Below, piece by piece: positions 1 to 7,565 of a stretch of 15,535 nucleotides of DNA. The translations under genes and the position numbers were made by a program. The stretch's first letter is position 1; the number at the start of each line of letters is the position of its first letter. Source of the DNA: Smittium mucronatum (Eukaryota > Kickxellomycota > Harpellomycetes > Harpellales > Legeriomycetaceae). The notes under the pieces are model-generated. The model was not told the DNA's origin. It ran no database searches and saw only the letters and a list, made by a program, of their open reading frames with translations. Where the stretch lies: assembly GCA_001953115.1 (NCBI GenBank), contig LSSL01003402.1, positions 1 through 15,535 on the forward strand, given 5' to 3'.

Positions 1-118
1 TCAAATTTTTTTAGTATAGTTTTTAATGACGCTATCTTACAATAAAATTCCGTGATACAAAAAAAAAACAAAAAGAACCGGCCATAAAATAGCTATAAAT
101 GCGTCTAATATATATATT

Positions 119-122
119 AAAA
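119..122 (-). terminator. RNA polymerase III terminator (T4)
   Basis: TTTT on the minus strand, 11 nt past the tRNA-Lys 3' end, is the first run of four T after either tRNA. Pol III terminates at such runs. None occurs in the 2-nt gap between the tRNAs, so this single site would serve both genes. Confidence 0.6.
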
Positions 123-132
123 CTAAATCATA

Positions 133-205
133 AGCCCAACGCGGGGGTCGAACCCGCAGCCTTGAGATTAAGAGTCTCACGCTCTACCGATTGAGCTAGC
201 CGGGC
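133..205 (-). tRNA. tRNA-Lys (anticodon CTT)
   Basis: Cytosolic-type eukaryotic lysine tRNA without an intron. Reading the minus strand, the 7-bp acceptor GCCCGGC pairs with GTTGGGC (two G-U pairs), the D stem is GCTC/GAGC, the anticodon stem is TGAGA/TCTCA and the loop CTCTTAA holds anticodon CTT at 172-170. The T stem GCGGG/CCCGC closes the loop TTCGACC. The A box lies at 198-187 (TAGCTCAATCGG) and the B box at 154-146 (GGTTCGACC). The body is 72 nt. The next base, counted here as discriminator 73, is T; human tRNA-Lys, as I recall it, has G there. The gene starts 2 nt after the end of tRNA-Ala, so it has no room for its own promoter TATA or start site and is probably processed from a shared precursor. 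A T4 run follows 11 nt after its 3' end. Confidence 0.97.
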
Positions 206-207
206 CT

Positions 208-279
208 TGGAGAATGTGGGGATCGAACACACGGCCTCTCGCATGCAAAGCGAGCGCTCTACCACTGAGCTAATTCCCC
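208..279 (-). tRNA. tRNA-Ala (anticodon TGC)
   Basis: Cytosolic-type eukaryotic alanine tRNA without an intron. On the minus strand, the acceptor GGGGAAT pairs with ATTCTCC and includes the G3-U70 wobble pair that is the classic identity element for alanyl-tRNA synthetase. The D stem is GCTC/GAGC. The anticodon stem CTCGC/GCGAG encloses TTTGCAT with anticodon TGC at 247-245. The discriminator is A (208). The T stem GTGTG/CCCAC carries one T-C mismatch. The A box is at 272-261 (TAGCTCAGTGGT) and the B box at 228-220 (GTTCGATCC). It is the upstream member of a two-gene unit. No T-run lies between it and tRNA-Lys, so transcription should run on into the second gene. Confidence 0.97.
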
Positions 280-302
280 GATGGTTTGTTCGGATATAAA
301 AA

Positions 303-311
303 TTATATATA
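303..311 (-). promoter_or_regulatory. TATA-like element upstream of tRNA-Ala
   Basis: TATATATAA on the minus strand lies 24-32 nt before the first base of tRNA-Ala. Several AT-rich eukaryotes use an upstream TATA together with the internal A and B boxes for pol III transcription. A CAA that could be the start site lies about 9 nt before the gene. In DNA this AT-rich a TATA match is weak evidence; the spacing is what makes it plausible. Confidence 0.35.
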
Positions 312-2080
312 GTTTTTAACAATAGAAACCAATTACAAACACTGCTATCAGCACTTATATTTTTTTTTTAATGTGAATCTTAATTTTTGTTATTTTTTAT
401 AAGATTTATTCCTTTATTTAACGATTTTTTTTTAAATTTTCTATTTCAACTGTTTTTGATCTGAAATATCACATAACATTTTTGATCCGATTTGATGTTA
501 TTCAACCACATAAATTTTAATTTCCTATGATATTTTTATGAATTTTCCGATCGAACAATTAATTCTGGTTGATAAAATATATATTTAAAGAATTGAAACT
601 TAGGGAAAAGAATCAGAATCAACAATAAAAAATGGCATCTAATATACTTATAAAAACTCCTTGGTTCATTAGATTCGTTTTCTTACGTTAAAGGATGTCG
701 TGGTAAAAATATGAGAAACTATATTTTCATTTTTTTACACGCGTTTTTTTGTTATAAGCGATTTACATAAAGACAAGTAAGACGATTAAATCGATTTAAT
801 ATTTTAATTTTTCATATTTAGTTTCTGCAAATCTCTAAAAATAGTGAGTCATAATTCTGTCACTCAAAGTGCATTTATATATCATAATAGTACATTAGGA
901 ATGGTATAAAAAGGCGGATGTTACAACTATTATTCGGGTAGTTTGGATTTTTGGCCTAGAAATTATTTATCTTCATAGTTAATTTTAATAATCTAATTAC
1001 TTAATTCTTAATTTTTTACAAAATTCTTATCAATTAATAACACATATATCGAGTATAGAGTAAAAAAAAGCAGTCTCAAGAGAAGAAATGAAATTAATAC
1101 AAATGCTTTAAGAACTAGGGTTTTGTAAGAGAAATTTTACGACATTGATTCCGAAAATTTTAATTTATAATAATTTATAAAAAATTAGAAATTTAACTAA
1201 GAAAAGTTTCATTAAAACTTTTTAGGTTTAATTTTGATTATAAAGAGGTAAAATTTTATATATCACTCCAACTTACTTTTATGTAAATCAATTTTGTATT
1301 ATTTAGTGCAAAAATTAAATCATAGGAATTTTTTTAAATAACATATTGACTATTTATGATGTAAAAAATGCAATTTTTTTAATTTTATACTGAGAAAATC
1401 TCTCAAAATGAGAATTTAGATTTAAGTGTAAAGCGTCTTAAGCTTTTAAAAATAATCAAAATGTTTTTTTTTGCCATACACCGAATCACTCCTCTTTTTC
1501 TACATAAAAAAACCTCACATGTACAGTTAAAAATAGTAGTAAATGGATTATGAATATTTTTATTTTGATACTGATACTGAATGCATTAAAATATTTGTCC
1601 CAAAATAAAATTTTACTTATTTCTCCAGAAAAAAAGAGGCAGAGCTAAAAAAAGCATTAAGGTTTAGCCCACACGCTTTCAAATGAAAATAAGACTGAGT
1701 TATAAGAAAAAAAAATCATATATCAGGGTTAGAAAAAAATAAAATTATGATTTATAAAAACGACTTTAAAGAAATAAAATTGCTAAAAAAAATTCATTCA
1801 AAACTACTTTAATTTAGAGAAAATTTTAAATGTACTTTCTTTAGAAGTATAAGTTTGCAGAAGTGAAGAATTAACAGTATTCTGATTTAAGTTTTCTAAA
1901 AATAAGTACTCTAAATTTAAGAAAATATAAAACTATAAATCTTTAATCTTTATTTAAAAAGATATTTTGATATTTTCCCAGATCTTATATATAATTAAGA
2001 ATTCAATAATTTAACAGAAATTTTTTTTGTACAAACCTAAAAGATTATTTTCAAAGTTTGAGGAATTAAAAATTGAATAA
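312..2080. other. AT-rich spacer, no gene seen
   Basis: No open frame of useful length begins with ATG here on either strand, and stop codons are dense in all six frames. Homopolymer A and T runs are common. On the minus strand at about 970-780 there are short coding-like fragments interrupted by TAA and TAG; I could not assign them to any family. No tRNA, rRNA or snRNA signature was recognised. Confidence 0.6.
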
Positions 2081-2089
2081 ATTTTCTAT

Positions 2090-3000
2090 CCGAATGAAAA
2101 TATATTAATTAAAAGCTGTAGACCCCGAAATATACAATTTTTATTTTTTCAAATCCAAAAATAAACTCAAATATTAAATTTTTTATTTTTTATTTTTTAT
2201 AGCCTGAAAACTTCGAAAAGTGGGGGGAAAGACTGAAAAGTGCCCTATTTATTTCAAAGGAGAAAAAAATTTAACAAATTTAACAAGTTTCCAGTATTAA
2301 GAGGTCTATTTATTTGGGGAGAATCCAATCAGATATCAGGGACTAAAAAATCACTTTTTAATAAAAGATGTTCAGAAAAATTAGCATTAAAAGTACTCCG
2401 AGAACCTGGGAGAATCTGTATGCACTATAGTGATAGCCTTGTAAGAAAATTTTAGAATTGTTATCGATCAGATAGAAGACATTACATCTTTTCGCAATAA
2501 ATAACAGATATCGAATTTGGGACTGGTGATATTTTAAATTAGAATATATGATAAATTTTCCGATAAACATGACAATTAACTAAAAAAAAAATTCTCAGAA
2601 ACGACTCTAAATTCGATCTGACTGTCTAAAAAATGCCTAAAAAGACGAGTTGTATTACATGCTTGATATAATTAACCATCTGGATTTTTCTGGCCCATAT
2701 ATTTGTTCTTTATACTTTTTGTACTATATTTTTCTTGAAATAAATCATGATTCCGGAAAAAAATCGCCTTAAATCATTCCATATAATATTACAGAAAAAG
2801 AGTTCTAGAGGGTTATTTTGGTAATTTCAAAAAAAAAATCTAGGAAAAATTCATTTTAAACTTTATAGAATCTGATGATTCTAGGTATGCTTTCAAGATG
2901 GATTAATGGTGCCTTATGCAAAGTTTACACGATTAATTTTGAACAAATAATTCAAAATTTTAGTCAAATTGCTGAAAATTATTTATGATATAACAGGAAT
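2090..3000 (+). pseudogene. possible decayed coding region, identity unknown
   Basis: I do not recognise this. Its core at 2221-2460 is clearly GC-richer (about 75 of 240 bases by hand count) than the flanks. Plus-strand reading gives a chain of coding-like pieces in shifting frames: AVDPEIYNFYFF (from about 2116), PENFEKWGERLKSALF (from about 2204), a 71-codon open stretch ending at 2455, RIVIDQIEDITSFRNK (from about 2453), YYMLDIINHLDFSG (near 2653-2694), and LMILGMLSRWINGALCKVYT followed by about 17 more open codons (near 2870-2988). The longest stretch opens with GTG, not ATG, so it is not an intact eukaryotic gene. The pattern fits an old gene broken by stops and indels, but AT-rich DNA readily yields short convincing peptides, so this is a weak call. 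A minus-strand open frame (2570-2358) overlaps the same patch. Confidence 0.22.
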
Positions 3001-4531
3001 GAATAGTTTTAAACTCCAAATAATCAAAAACACCATTATTAATATTTTTAATAAAAATATATTAAAATAGAATATTTAAAATATTATATGTCTTTTGGAA
3101 TTTTTTTCAAATTTACTGGTTATTTATCCTGTGTTTACATCAAACTAAAATGGTATGTATATTTGTAATTTAGTTTTGATAAAAATTCCAATAAAATGGT
3201 CGAAAAACATTTAATGGATCAGTATTCATCTAATAATTTTGAATTAGAAACTATTATGGGAAAAAATTTGCAATAAATTAACAATAGACGCTTAAAAGTG
3301 ATTGGGTATATACTATTAAGCTTTTAACATAAAAATAGCAACATGATAAGATAGGTTTCTTATATAAAGATAAAATAAATACAAGTTTTTTTATGTCAAA
3401 AAACCATTTAGCATATTTTTTTAAACTCAGAATACTTTCATTGATGTCTATTTTAATCAATTTTTAAATACTATTAATCTAGATTAAGGCTTCACTAAGT
3501 CTAAAAAACTTAAATTTAATTATTTAAGTACTCAGAAAATTAATGAAAAAAGGTTTCAAATATATTTTGATTTAAGAGCAAAAAAAAAATCCGTAGTTTT
3601 TTTTTTTGTGAGAAGAAATTTGGTGAAAAATTTTACGGTGATCAATATATAGATGTATATTTTGAAGGGTAAGTCACAACACCTATATATATTTTGGATT
3701 TTATTACAATAAAGCATTACTTATTTAATATTGTTTAATAAAAATATTATTTACTATTTAGGATATTTTATAAACGTTTTGTAAAATTTTAAAGAGTAAA
3801 AACTCTTATTAGTTGGAAAATTTTAGTAGAAAAAAAAAATAAACCCATTCTCTTCAGATCAAAATAGTATTTATATAAATAGCAAATTGGTTTTATTGGT
3901 AATATGAAATAATTTTACCAAAAGGAAGGGGTTTTTTATAGGGAATTCTGTTAAAAATGATATGAAAGATTATTTTACTTTCTGGCCCATAAAATCATTA
4001 GTTTAATATCCCAAAATTTTAAAAAAAAAAAATTTGAAAAAAAATTCTGGTTATAAATTCATTAGTATTAATAAAAGAATAATATTTCTACACATTTCAT
4101 ATAATAAAAAAAGTGTATAAAATAGAAATATAAAAAAAACTCAAAAAAACATTTAGCAAAGATAAATTAAATCCATCATGGATACAGTATCGAGTACAGT
4201 AGAAAATGATTAATGAGAACGTTTATAAATGACTCCTATTCACCTTTAAAGTGGTATGATAAGTATAACAGAAGTTTGTATTTCGGAATATATATATTAT
4301 CCTTTGAAAAAGTATCGATTCTCTTGCAAGCTACTGCAGAAAAAAATTCGACCATTTTTATTCTATATTTAAAAAAATTATTTGACTTTTATTCGGTTAT
4401 TTTTTTAATAGATTTGGTTAGATTTTATTTCATATATTCATAAATTCCTGATTTATTTGCTTTTGGAAAAATCAAAATGTTTTTGGAGAAATTTCTTGAG
4501 CTCAAAATAACCGGTTAGCAAATAAAAATTT
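3001..4531. other. AT-rich spacer before the transposon, no gene seen
   Basis: Mostly A/T homopolymers and short ORFs. The longest is a 76-codon ATG-initiated frame at 4213-4443 on the plus strand. It is rich in hydrophobic and aromatic residues, matches no family I know, and is of a length expected by chance at this AT content. An isolated palindrome AACCGGTT sits at 4509-4516, just outside the left inverted repeat of the transposon, and may belong to its outer end. Confidence 0.55.
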
Positions 4532-4606
4532 GATAAGTCCTCTAATAATCTGATTCATATTTCACTAATCTGACAAATTGGGGATCTCTGCTTAATAATC
4601 TGACTA
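4532..4606 (+). repeat. left terminal inverted repeat of the MULE element
   Basis: Aligns without gaps, in inverted orientation, with 7491-7565: 56 of 75 positions are identical by hand count (49 of 64 in the inner part, 4543-4606). The best block is AATCTGACAAATTG (4567-4580) against CAATTTATCAGATT read on the other strand. It contains three copies of TAATCTGA, at 4546, 4566 and 4596, spaced 20 and 30 bp apart, which would put them on one face of the helix. They are candidate transposase-binding sites by analogy with subterminal motifs of other DNA transposons. Confidence 0.65.
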
Positions 4607-4610
4607 TTTT

Positions 4611-4670
4611 AGAAATAAACTGACAAATACAGCGTTTTTATTTTTATTTTCAATTGGACAGTTTATTTCT
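4611..4670. repeat. 12-bp inverted repeat (hairpin) inside the left transposon end
   Basis: AGAAATAAACTG (4611-4622) and its exact reverse complement CAGTTTATTTCT (4659-4670) are separated by 36 nt. It begins 5 bp inward of the left terminal repeat, and the right end shows no clear equivalent. It may be a subterminal structure of the element or part of a nested insertion. Confidence 0.55.
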
Positions 4671-5382
4671 CAATAAAAAATATATTTACATAAATGAAGA
4701 TTTTCAAAATATGCCCTTGTATTAAATGAGTTGATAAGAAATTTTTGTTATAAATCCCAATTAAAAATATGGTTTTATTTCAAAAAAACATAAGAATAAA
4801 ACATTATTATCTTTTTAATACCTAATCATTTTTTAAATCTTTTATTTTCTCCGATAGTTACAAAAATATTAAGCCGTTTCAAATGCAAGTATTTATAATA
4901 GCTATAAAAAACCCACTGTATAAATGTATGCTTATAACATACACAGACTGATTACATATGGAATTAACCTTTTTACATGTTTAATCATTTAAAAAGGAAT
5001 GTTTTATTATTTTAGTTTGAAGGTTTTTTAGGCTCGATGAACTTGAATATAAAAATAAAAAATCCGGGTAGCGAATTTCAATTTTTATTTAGATATTTTA
5101 TGGTTTGAAAATAATCTCAGCGTATCGGTTTCCTAATTATCAAACAATACATCGAAGCATGACTAATAAAGCGAGTTTAAGGTATATAATATTTAGTTAT
5201 AACGATTTTTTTCCATTCATTCTTTAATTTATAAAATTGCTTAACTTTTTATACCTAAAATTAAGATATTATATAAAACATTTTGTAAATTACTGAGTTT
5301 TTTTAAAATGTGATAATATTGGTTATGTTTAATATTGAGATATATAAATTTATGTAAAATAAATCATATTTTTAAGTTAATA
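4671..5382. other. left interior of the transposon, no gene seen
   Basis: AT-rich DNA between the left repeat and the next open frame. On the minus strand at about 5150-5050, which would be downstream of the transposase, a short coding-like stretch (DVLFDN, stop, ETDTLRLFSNHKISK, stop) can be read but not assigned. A small hairpin TGTATG/CATACA (7-nt loop) lies near 4926-4944. No promoter or polyadenylation signal can be called with confidence. Confidence 0.45.
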
Positions 5383-5688
5383 CTAGTGTTTTTTTGATCG
5401 AAAGGCATTGAATTGCAAGCTTGAATTCTTTTTTATTTTGCTGGGACTTCCTGGGATCGCTTTTTTTGAAATAAGAGTTATGCTAATCACATCGGTCCTA
5501 TTTATTTTTAATAGAAAGTAACAAATTGTGGTCACTTTTTTGTTTTTAAGAATTACTAACAAGAGTAGTAAATATCTGAAAAAGTCTAAAAAAATTTTTT
5601 TTGAAAATATAAAAGCATTCTTTTCGAAAAAACTCATCAAAGAGTCAAAATTTTCAAAAACCATTTTGCTGAATTTTTTTGAAATCAA
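5383..5688 (-). CDS. unidentified open stretch downstream of the transposase
   Basis: A 101-codon frame on the minus strand without stops, starting with TTG; the first ATG is at 5664-5662, which would give a 93-residue product. I do not recognise it. The N-terminal half is Phe/Lys-rich, the middle has a hydrophobic run (FRYLLLLLVIL) and the C-terminus is basic and polar (SKKAIPGSPSKIKKNSS). It begins about 50 nt after the transposase stop on the same strand and inside the transposon, so it could be a frameshifted C-terminal extension or a second element gene. The opposite strand is also nearly open across 5387-5710, with a single TAA at 5519-5521 and a membrane-like stretch, so the coding strand is uncertain and the whole may be non-coding. 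At this AT content a 100-codon open frame is rare by chance (my rough estimate is below 0.1 expected per window). Confidence 0.2.
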   Translation of the reverse strand: MISKKFSKMVFENFDSLMSFFEKNAFIFSKKIFLDFFRYLLLLLVILKNKKVTTICYFLLKINRTDVISITLISKKAIPGSPSKIKKNSSLQFNAFRSKKH

Positions 5689-5739
5689 TTCTAGTTACGT
5701 AGGTATATGATTACTTTCAGAAGCTCAAAATATATATCA

Positions 5740-7027
5740 TTAGGGATTATCTTTAATAATTTTGCAGTGAAAACATTTGTCTCTTGAGCCCACTATTTTA
5801 TTATAAACAATTTTGCTGAAATTCGGTGCATACGATCTATCGGAATCATCGATTATTCTTAAAGAAAAATCTAGAGACTCTAATATGTTAGAATCTCTAG
5901 ATCTTGCGAACTTTTCTTTAGCTGTAATTTTAAACATTTCTTGGGCATTATTTGTCCACGGACTGAAAATTGATTCCCTTTCAAACCAGTTTCGATTTTT
6001 TTCAAAATGGTTTTTATTTATTCTTTGAATTATATCCGCAATAAAGTTGAAATTGCTCCACATAAGCAAAAAAAGTTTTACTGCTTTTTCAAATATTTTT
6101 TGACTAATTGTTAGTTGAATCTTGCAGATGTCGCTGTATATTAAATACTTTATCCCATCCTTTTTCTTTCCTATAAGGATTTTTATGTGTTTAGAAACAT
6201 GAAACCAACAATTAACTCTGGTCAAATCCATTTGGGATAATTTCAAAGCCTTTGATATTTTTGGTGCGGAGTCCGCAACCAATTTTTTTAATTTTAACTC
6301 TAGACCCATCCCTTTAATCTCCTCTGATATTTTATCAAAAATCCAAGAATAATCATTTTTATTATCTTTACTTACTGCCGATATTGATATAGGAGAAAAT
6401 TACTGGTTATTATCTGTTACACCCAATATAATAACTTGACATCCTTCCTTTGCAATTTAAATGTTGAATCAACATGCAAATTGGATGCCAGTGAAATCCT
6501 TTATATCGTTTATATGTATAATTGAAAATTTTACATCTACAGTTTCCATGGAATATCCTGCTACATATGAGCTATAGTCTATATTCTGTTTGTTTATTTT
6601 TAAAATTTTACTTTCAAGAATTTCCGTTGTTATGTTAAGAAAAATTATATATTTTTTGTTAAAATAACTCTTAACGGAGTACATTTTATCTATTTCAACT
6701 TAAAGGCCCTCAGATTCTAATTTTAGTTTTATCTGATATGAAGAAAAGTTGTCTTTTGAAAGATCGATTATTTTCTGCTTAATATTTTTTCGATTCGATT
6801 TGGTGCATGTATCTGAATTTGGTTTAGAAATGAAATAAAGTTTTATAAATCATATTAATCATCGATAGTTAGATCTCTCTCACAGCCGTCAATATTTTTG
6901 TTGAGGCAGTAAAATATAGCTCTGCCATAATTTCTGTAAGACTTAGAATAACTTAATCTCATATTTTCGTTGATATCATGTTTTCACTTTGAAAAGCTTC
7001 AACTCAGCTTCTTTTAGACTTGTTCAT
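5740..7027 (-). pseudogene. FLYWCH-MULE transposase pseudogene
   Basis: Remnant of a roughly 430-residue Mutator-like transposase, which cuts and pastes the element using an RNase H-fold DDE core. The likely start is ATG 7027-7025 (MNKSKRS, then TGA at 7006-7004). A FLYWCH-type zinc finger follows: ENMRLSYSKSYRNYGR, Cys at 6908-6906, Cys at 6884-6882, then a probable His in IHAPNRIEK (6809-6807). A linker and YVAGYSMETVDVKFS lead to the core: HVDSTFK with the first Asp at 6470-6468, GCQVIILGVTDNNQ, VADSAPKISKAL with the second Asp at 6273-6271, CWFH (CxxH) at 6210-6199, and NWFERESIFSPWTNNAQE with the Glu at 5940-5938. The last 189 codons (6309-5740) are intact. Damage: in-frame stops at 7006-7004, 6857-6855, 6845-6843, 6702-6700 and 6402-6400, and frame changes near 6980, 6830, 6785, 6497 and 6454. 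Assignment to MULE is by motif order and spacing. It cannot make active enzyme as it stands. Confidence 0.88.
5869..5902. repeat. 34-bp near-perfect palindrome within the transposase relic
   Basis: Arms of 15 bp (ATCTAGAGACTCTAA at 5869-5883, TTAGAATCTCTAGAT at 5888-5902) with one mismatch and a 4-nt loop TATG. It lies about 35 bp after the catalytic Glu codon of the transposase and encodes part of RSRDSNILESLDF on the minus strand. The symmetry makes both strands read similar peptides. Confidence 0.7.
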
Positions 7028-7490
7028 TATTGTAAAAAACATATAATTTAAGTTAATATTTGAATTAAAAAAAGCTAATATATTTTTCTATGTTATAGTC
7101 TCTCAATAAGCACTGTTTTGTAATATTCGAGTAGCTTAAATAACATTTTTGCAAGGATTGATTTTTTTCAAATAAATAGAGTGTTTTTTTATCTTTTTTA
7201 AAGATTTATAATTACTGGTTAGCTCTTACATCGCCACTATGCGATAATAGGCTTAACAAGTTTAAGTTTGAGAGGTTAATACTGAATATAAACATATCAA
7301 GTCATGATATTTTACAGTAAAATTTCATAAATATACAAAAAATTTGGCGAAAACCCCGGATCTGATTTGGCGAAAAATTCTTTACGTGATCCTATTTAGC
7401 TATTCGTTAATTTTGTTTTCAATTAAATTTTTATTCAAAAAATAAACAAAAAAAACAAACTAATGAATTTTTTAATTACAGGAATATTAT
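7028..7490. other. right interior of the transposon: presumed transposase leader
   Basis: Sequence between the right terminal repeat and the proposed transposase start. It would hold the promoter and leader of the transposase on the minus strand. TATA-like strings are frequent and not informative at this AT content. The one distinct structure is a 12-bp direct repeat at 7342-7376, listed separately. Confidence 0.4.
7342..7376. repeat. 12-bp direct repeat, 23-bp period, GC-rich spacer
   Basis: ATTTGGCGAAAA occurs at 7342-7353 and 7365-7376, separated by CCCCGGATCTG. On the transposase strand this reads TTTTCGCCAAAT twice, about 315 bp before the proposed start codon. The TTTGGCG core is unusually GC-rich for this region. 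It may be a paired protein-binding site in the transposase leader or a subterminal motif of the element. Confidence 0.6.
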
Positions 7491-7565
7491 TAGTCAAATT
7501 ATTTGGCAGAAGACCACAATTTATCAGATTGGTAAAATATTTTTCGGATTATCAAAATAATTATC
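7491..7565 (-). repeat. right terminal inverted repeat of the MULE element
   Basis: Inverted partner of 4532-4606 (position x pairs with 12097 minus x). At the places equivalent to the three left TAATCTGA motifs it has TAATCCGA (7551-7544), CAATCTGA (7531-7524) and TAATTTGA (7501-7494) on the minus strand, so each motif is kept with a single change. It lies 463 bp before the proposed start codon of the transposase, as expected for the 5' end of the element. Confidence 0.65.

Larger units (their letters stand above)
4532..7565 (-). mobile_element. degenerate MULE-type DNA transposon with FLYWCH-MULE transposase
   Basis: A class II element of at least 3,034 bp, defined by a diverged pair of terminal inverted repeats (4532-4606 and 7491-7565) flanking a broken Mutator-like transposase on the minus strand. 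About 0.9 kb of sequence of unclear function lies between the left repeat and the transposase-side open stretch, and about 0.46 kb lies between the transposase start and the right repeat. MULEs normally create 8-11 bp target duplications; I could not find a convincing one next to the repeats as drawn, so the true ends may lie some tens of bases further out. A weak further match (GGTTA near 4513 against TAACC near 7600) hints at this. With several stops and frameshifts in the transposase and about 25% divergence between the ends, the copy is old and not autonomous. Confidence 0.68.

Noticed and set aside
128..322. 64-codon minus-strand open frame
   Set aside because: It overlaps both tRNA genes entirely; its peptide is a translation of tRNA sequence.
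780..970. Minus-strand coding-like fragments interrupted by stops
   Set aside because: Peptides are too short and unassignable, and there is no GC rise over background.
4213..4443. 76-codon ATG-initiated plus-strand frame, aromatic and hydrophobic
   Set aside because: At this A+T content about one frame of this length is expected by chance in the window, and no family, partner gene or ribosome context supports it.
5813..6028. 71-codon plus-strand frame
   Set aside because: It is antisense to the intact part of the transposase; its similarity to the sense product comes from the 34-bp palindrome.
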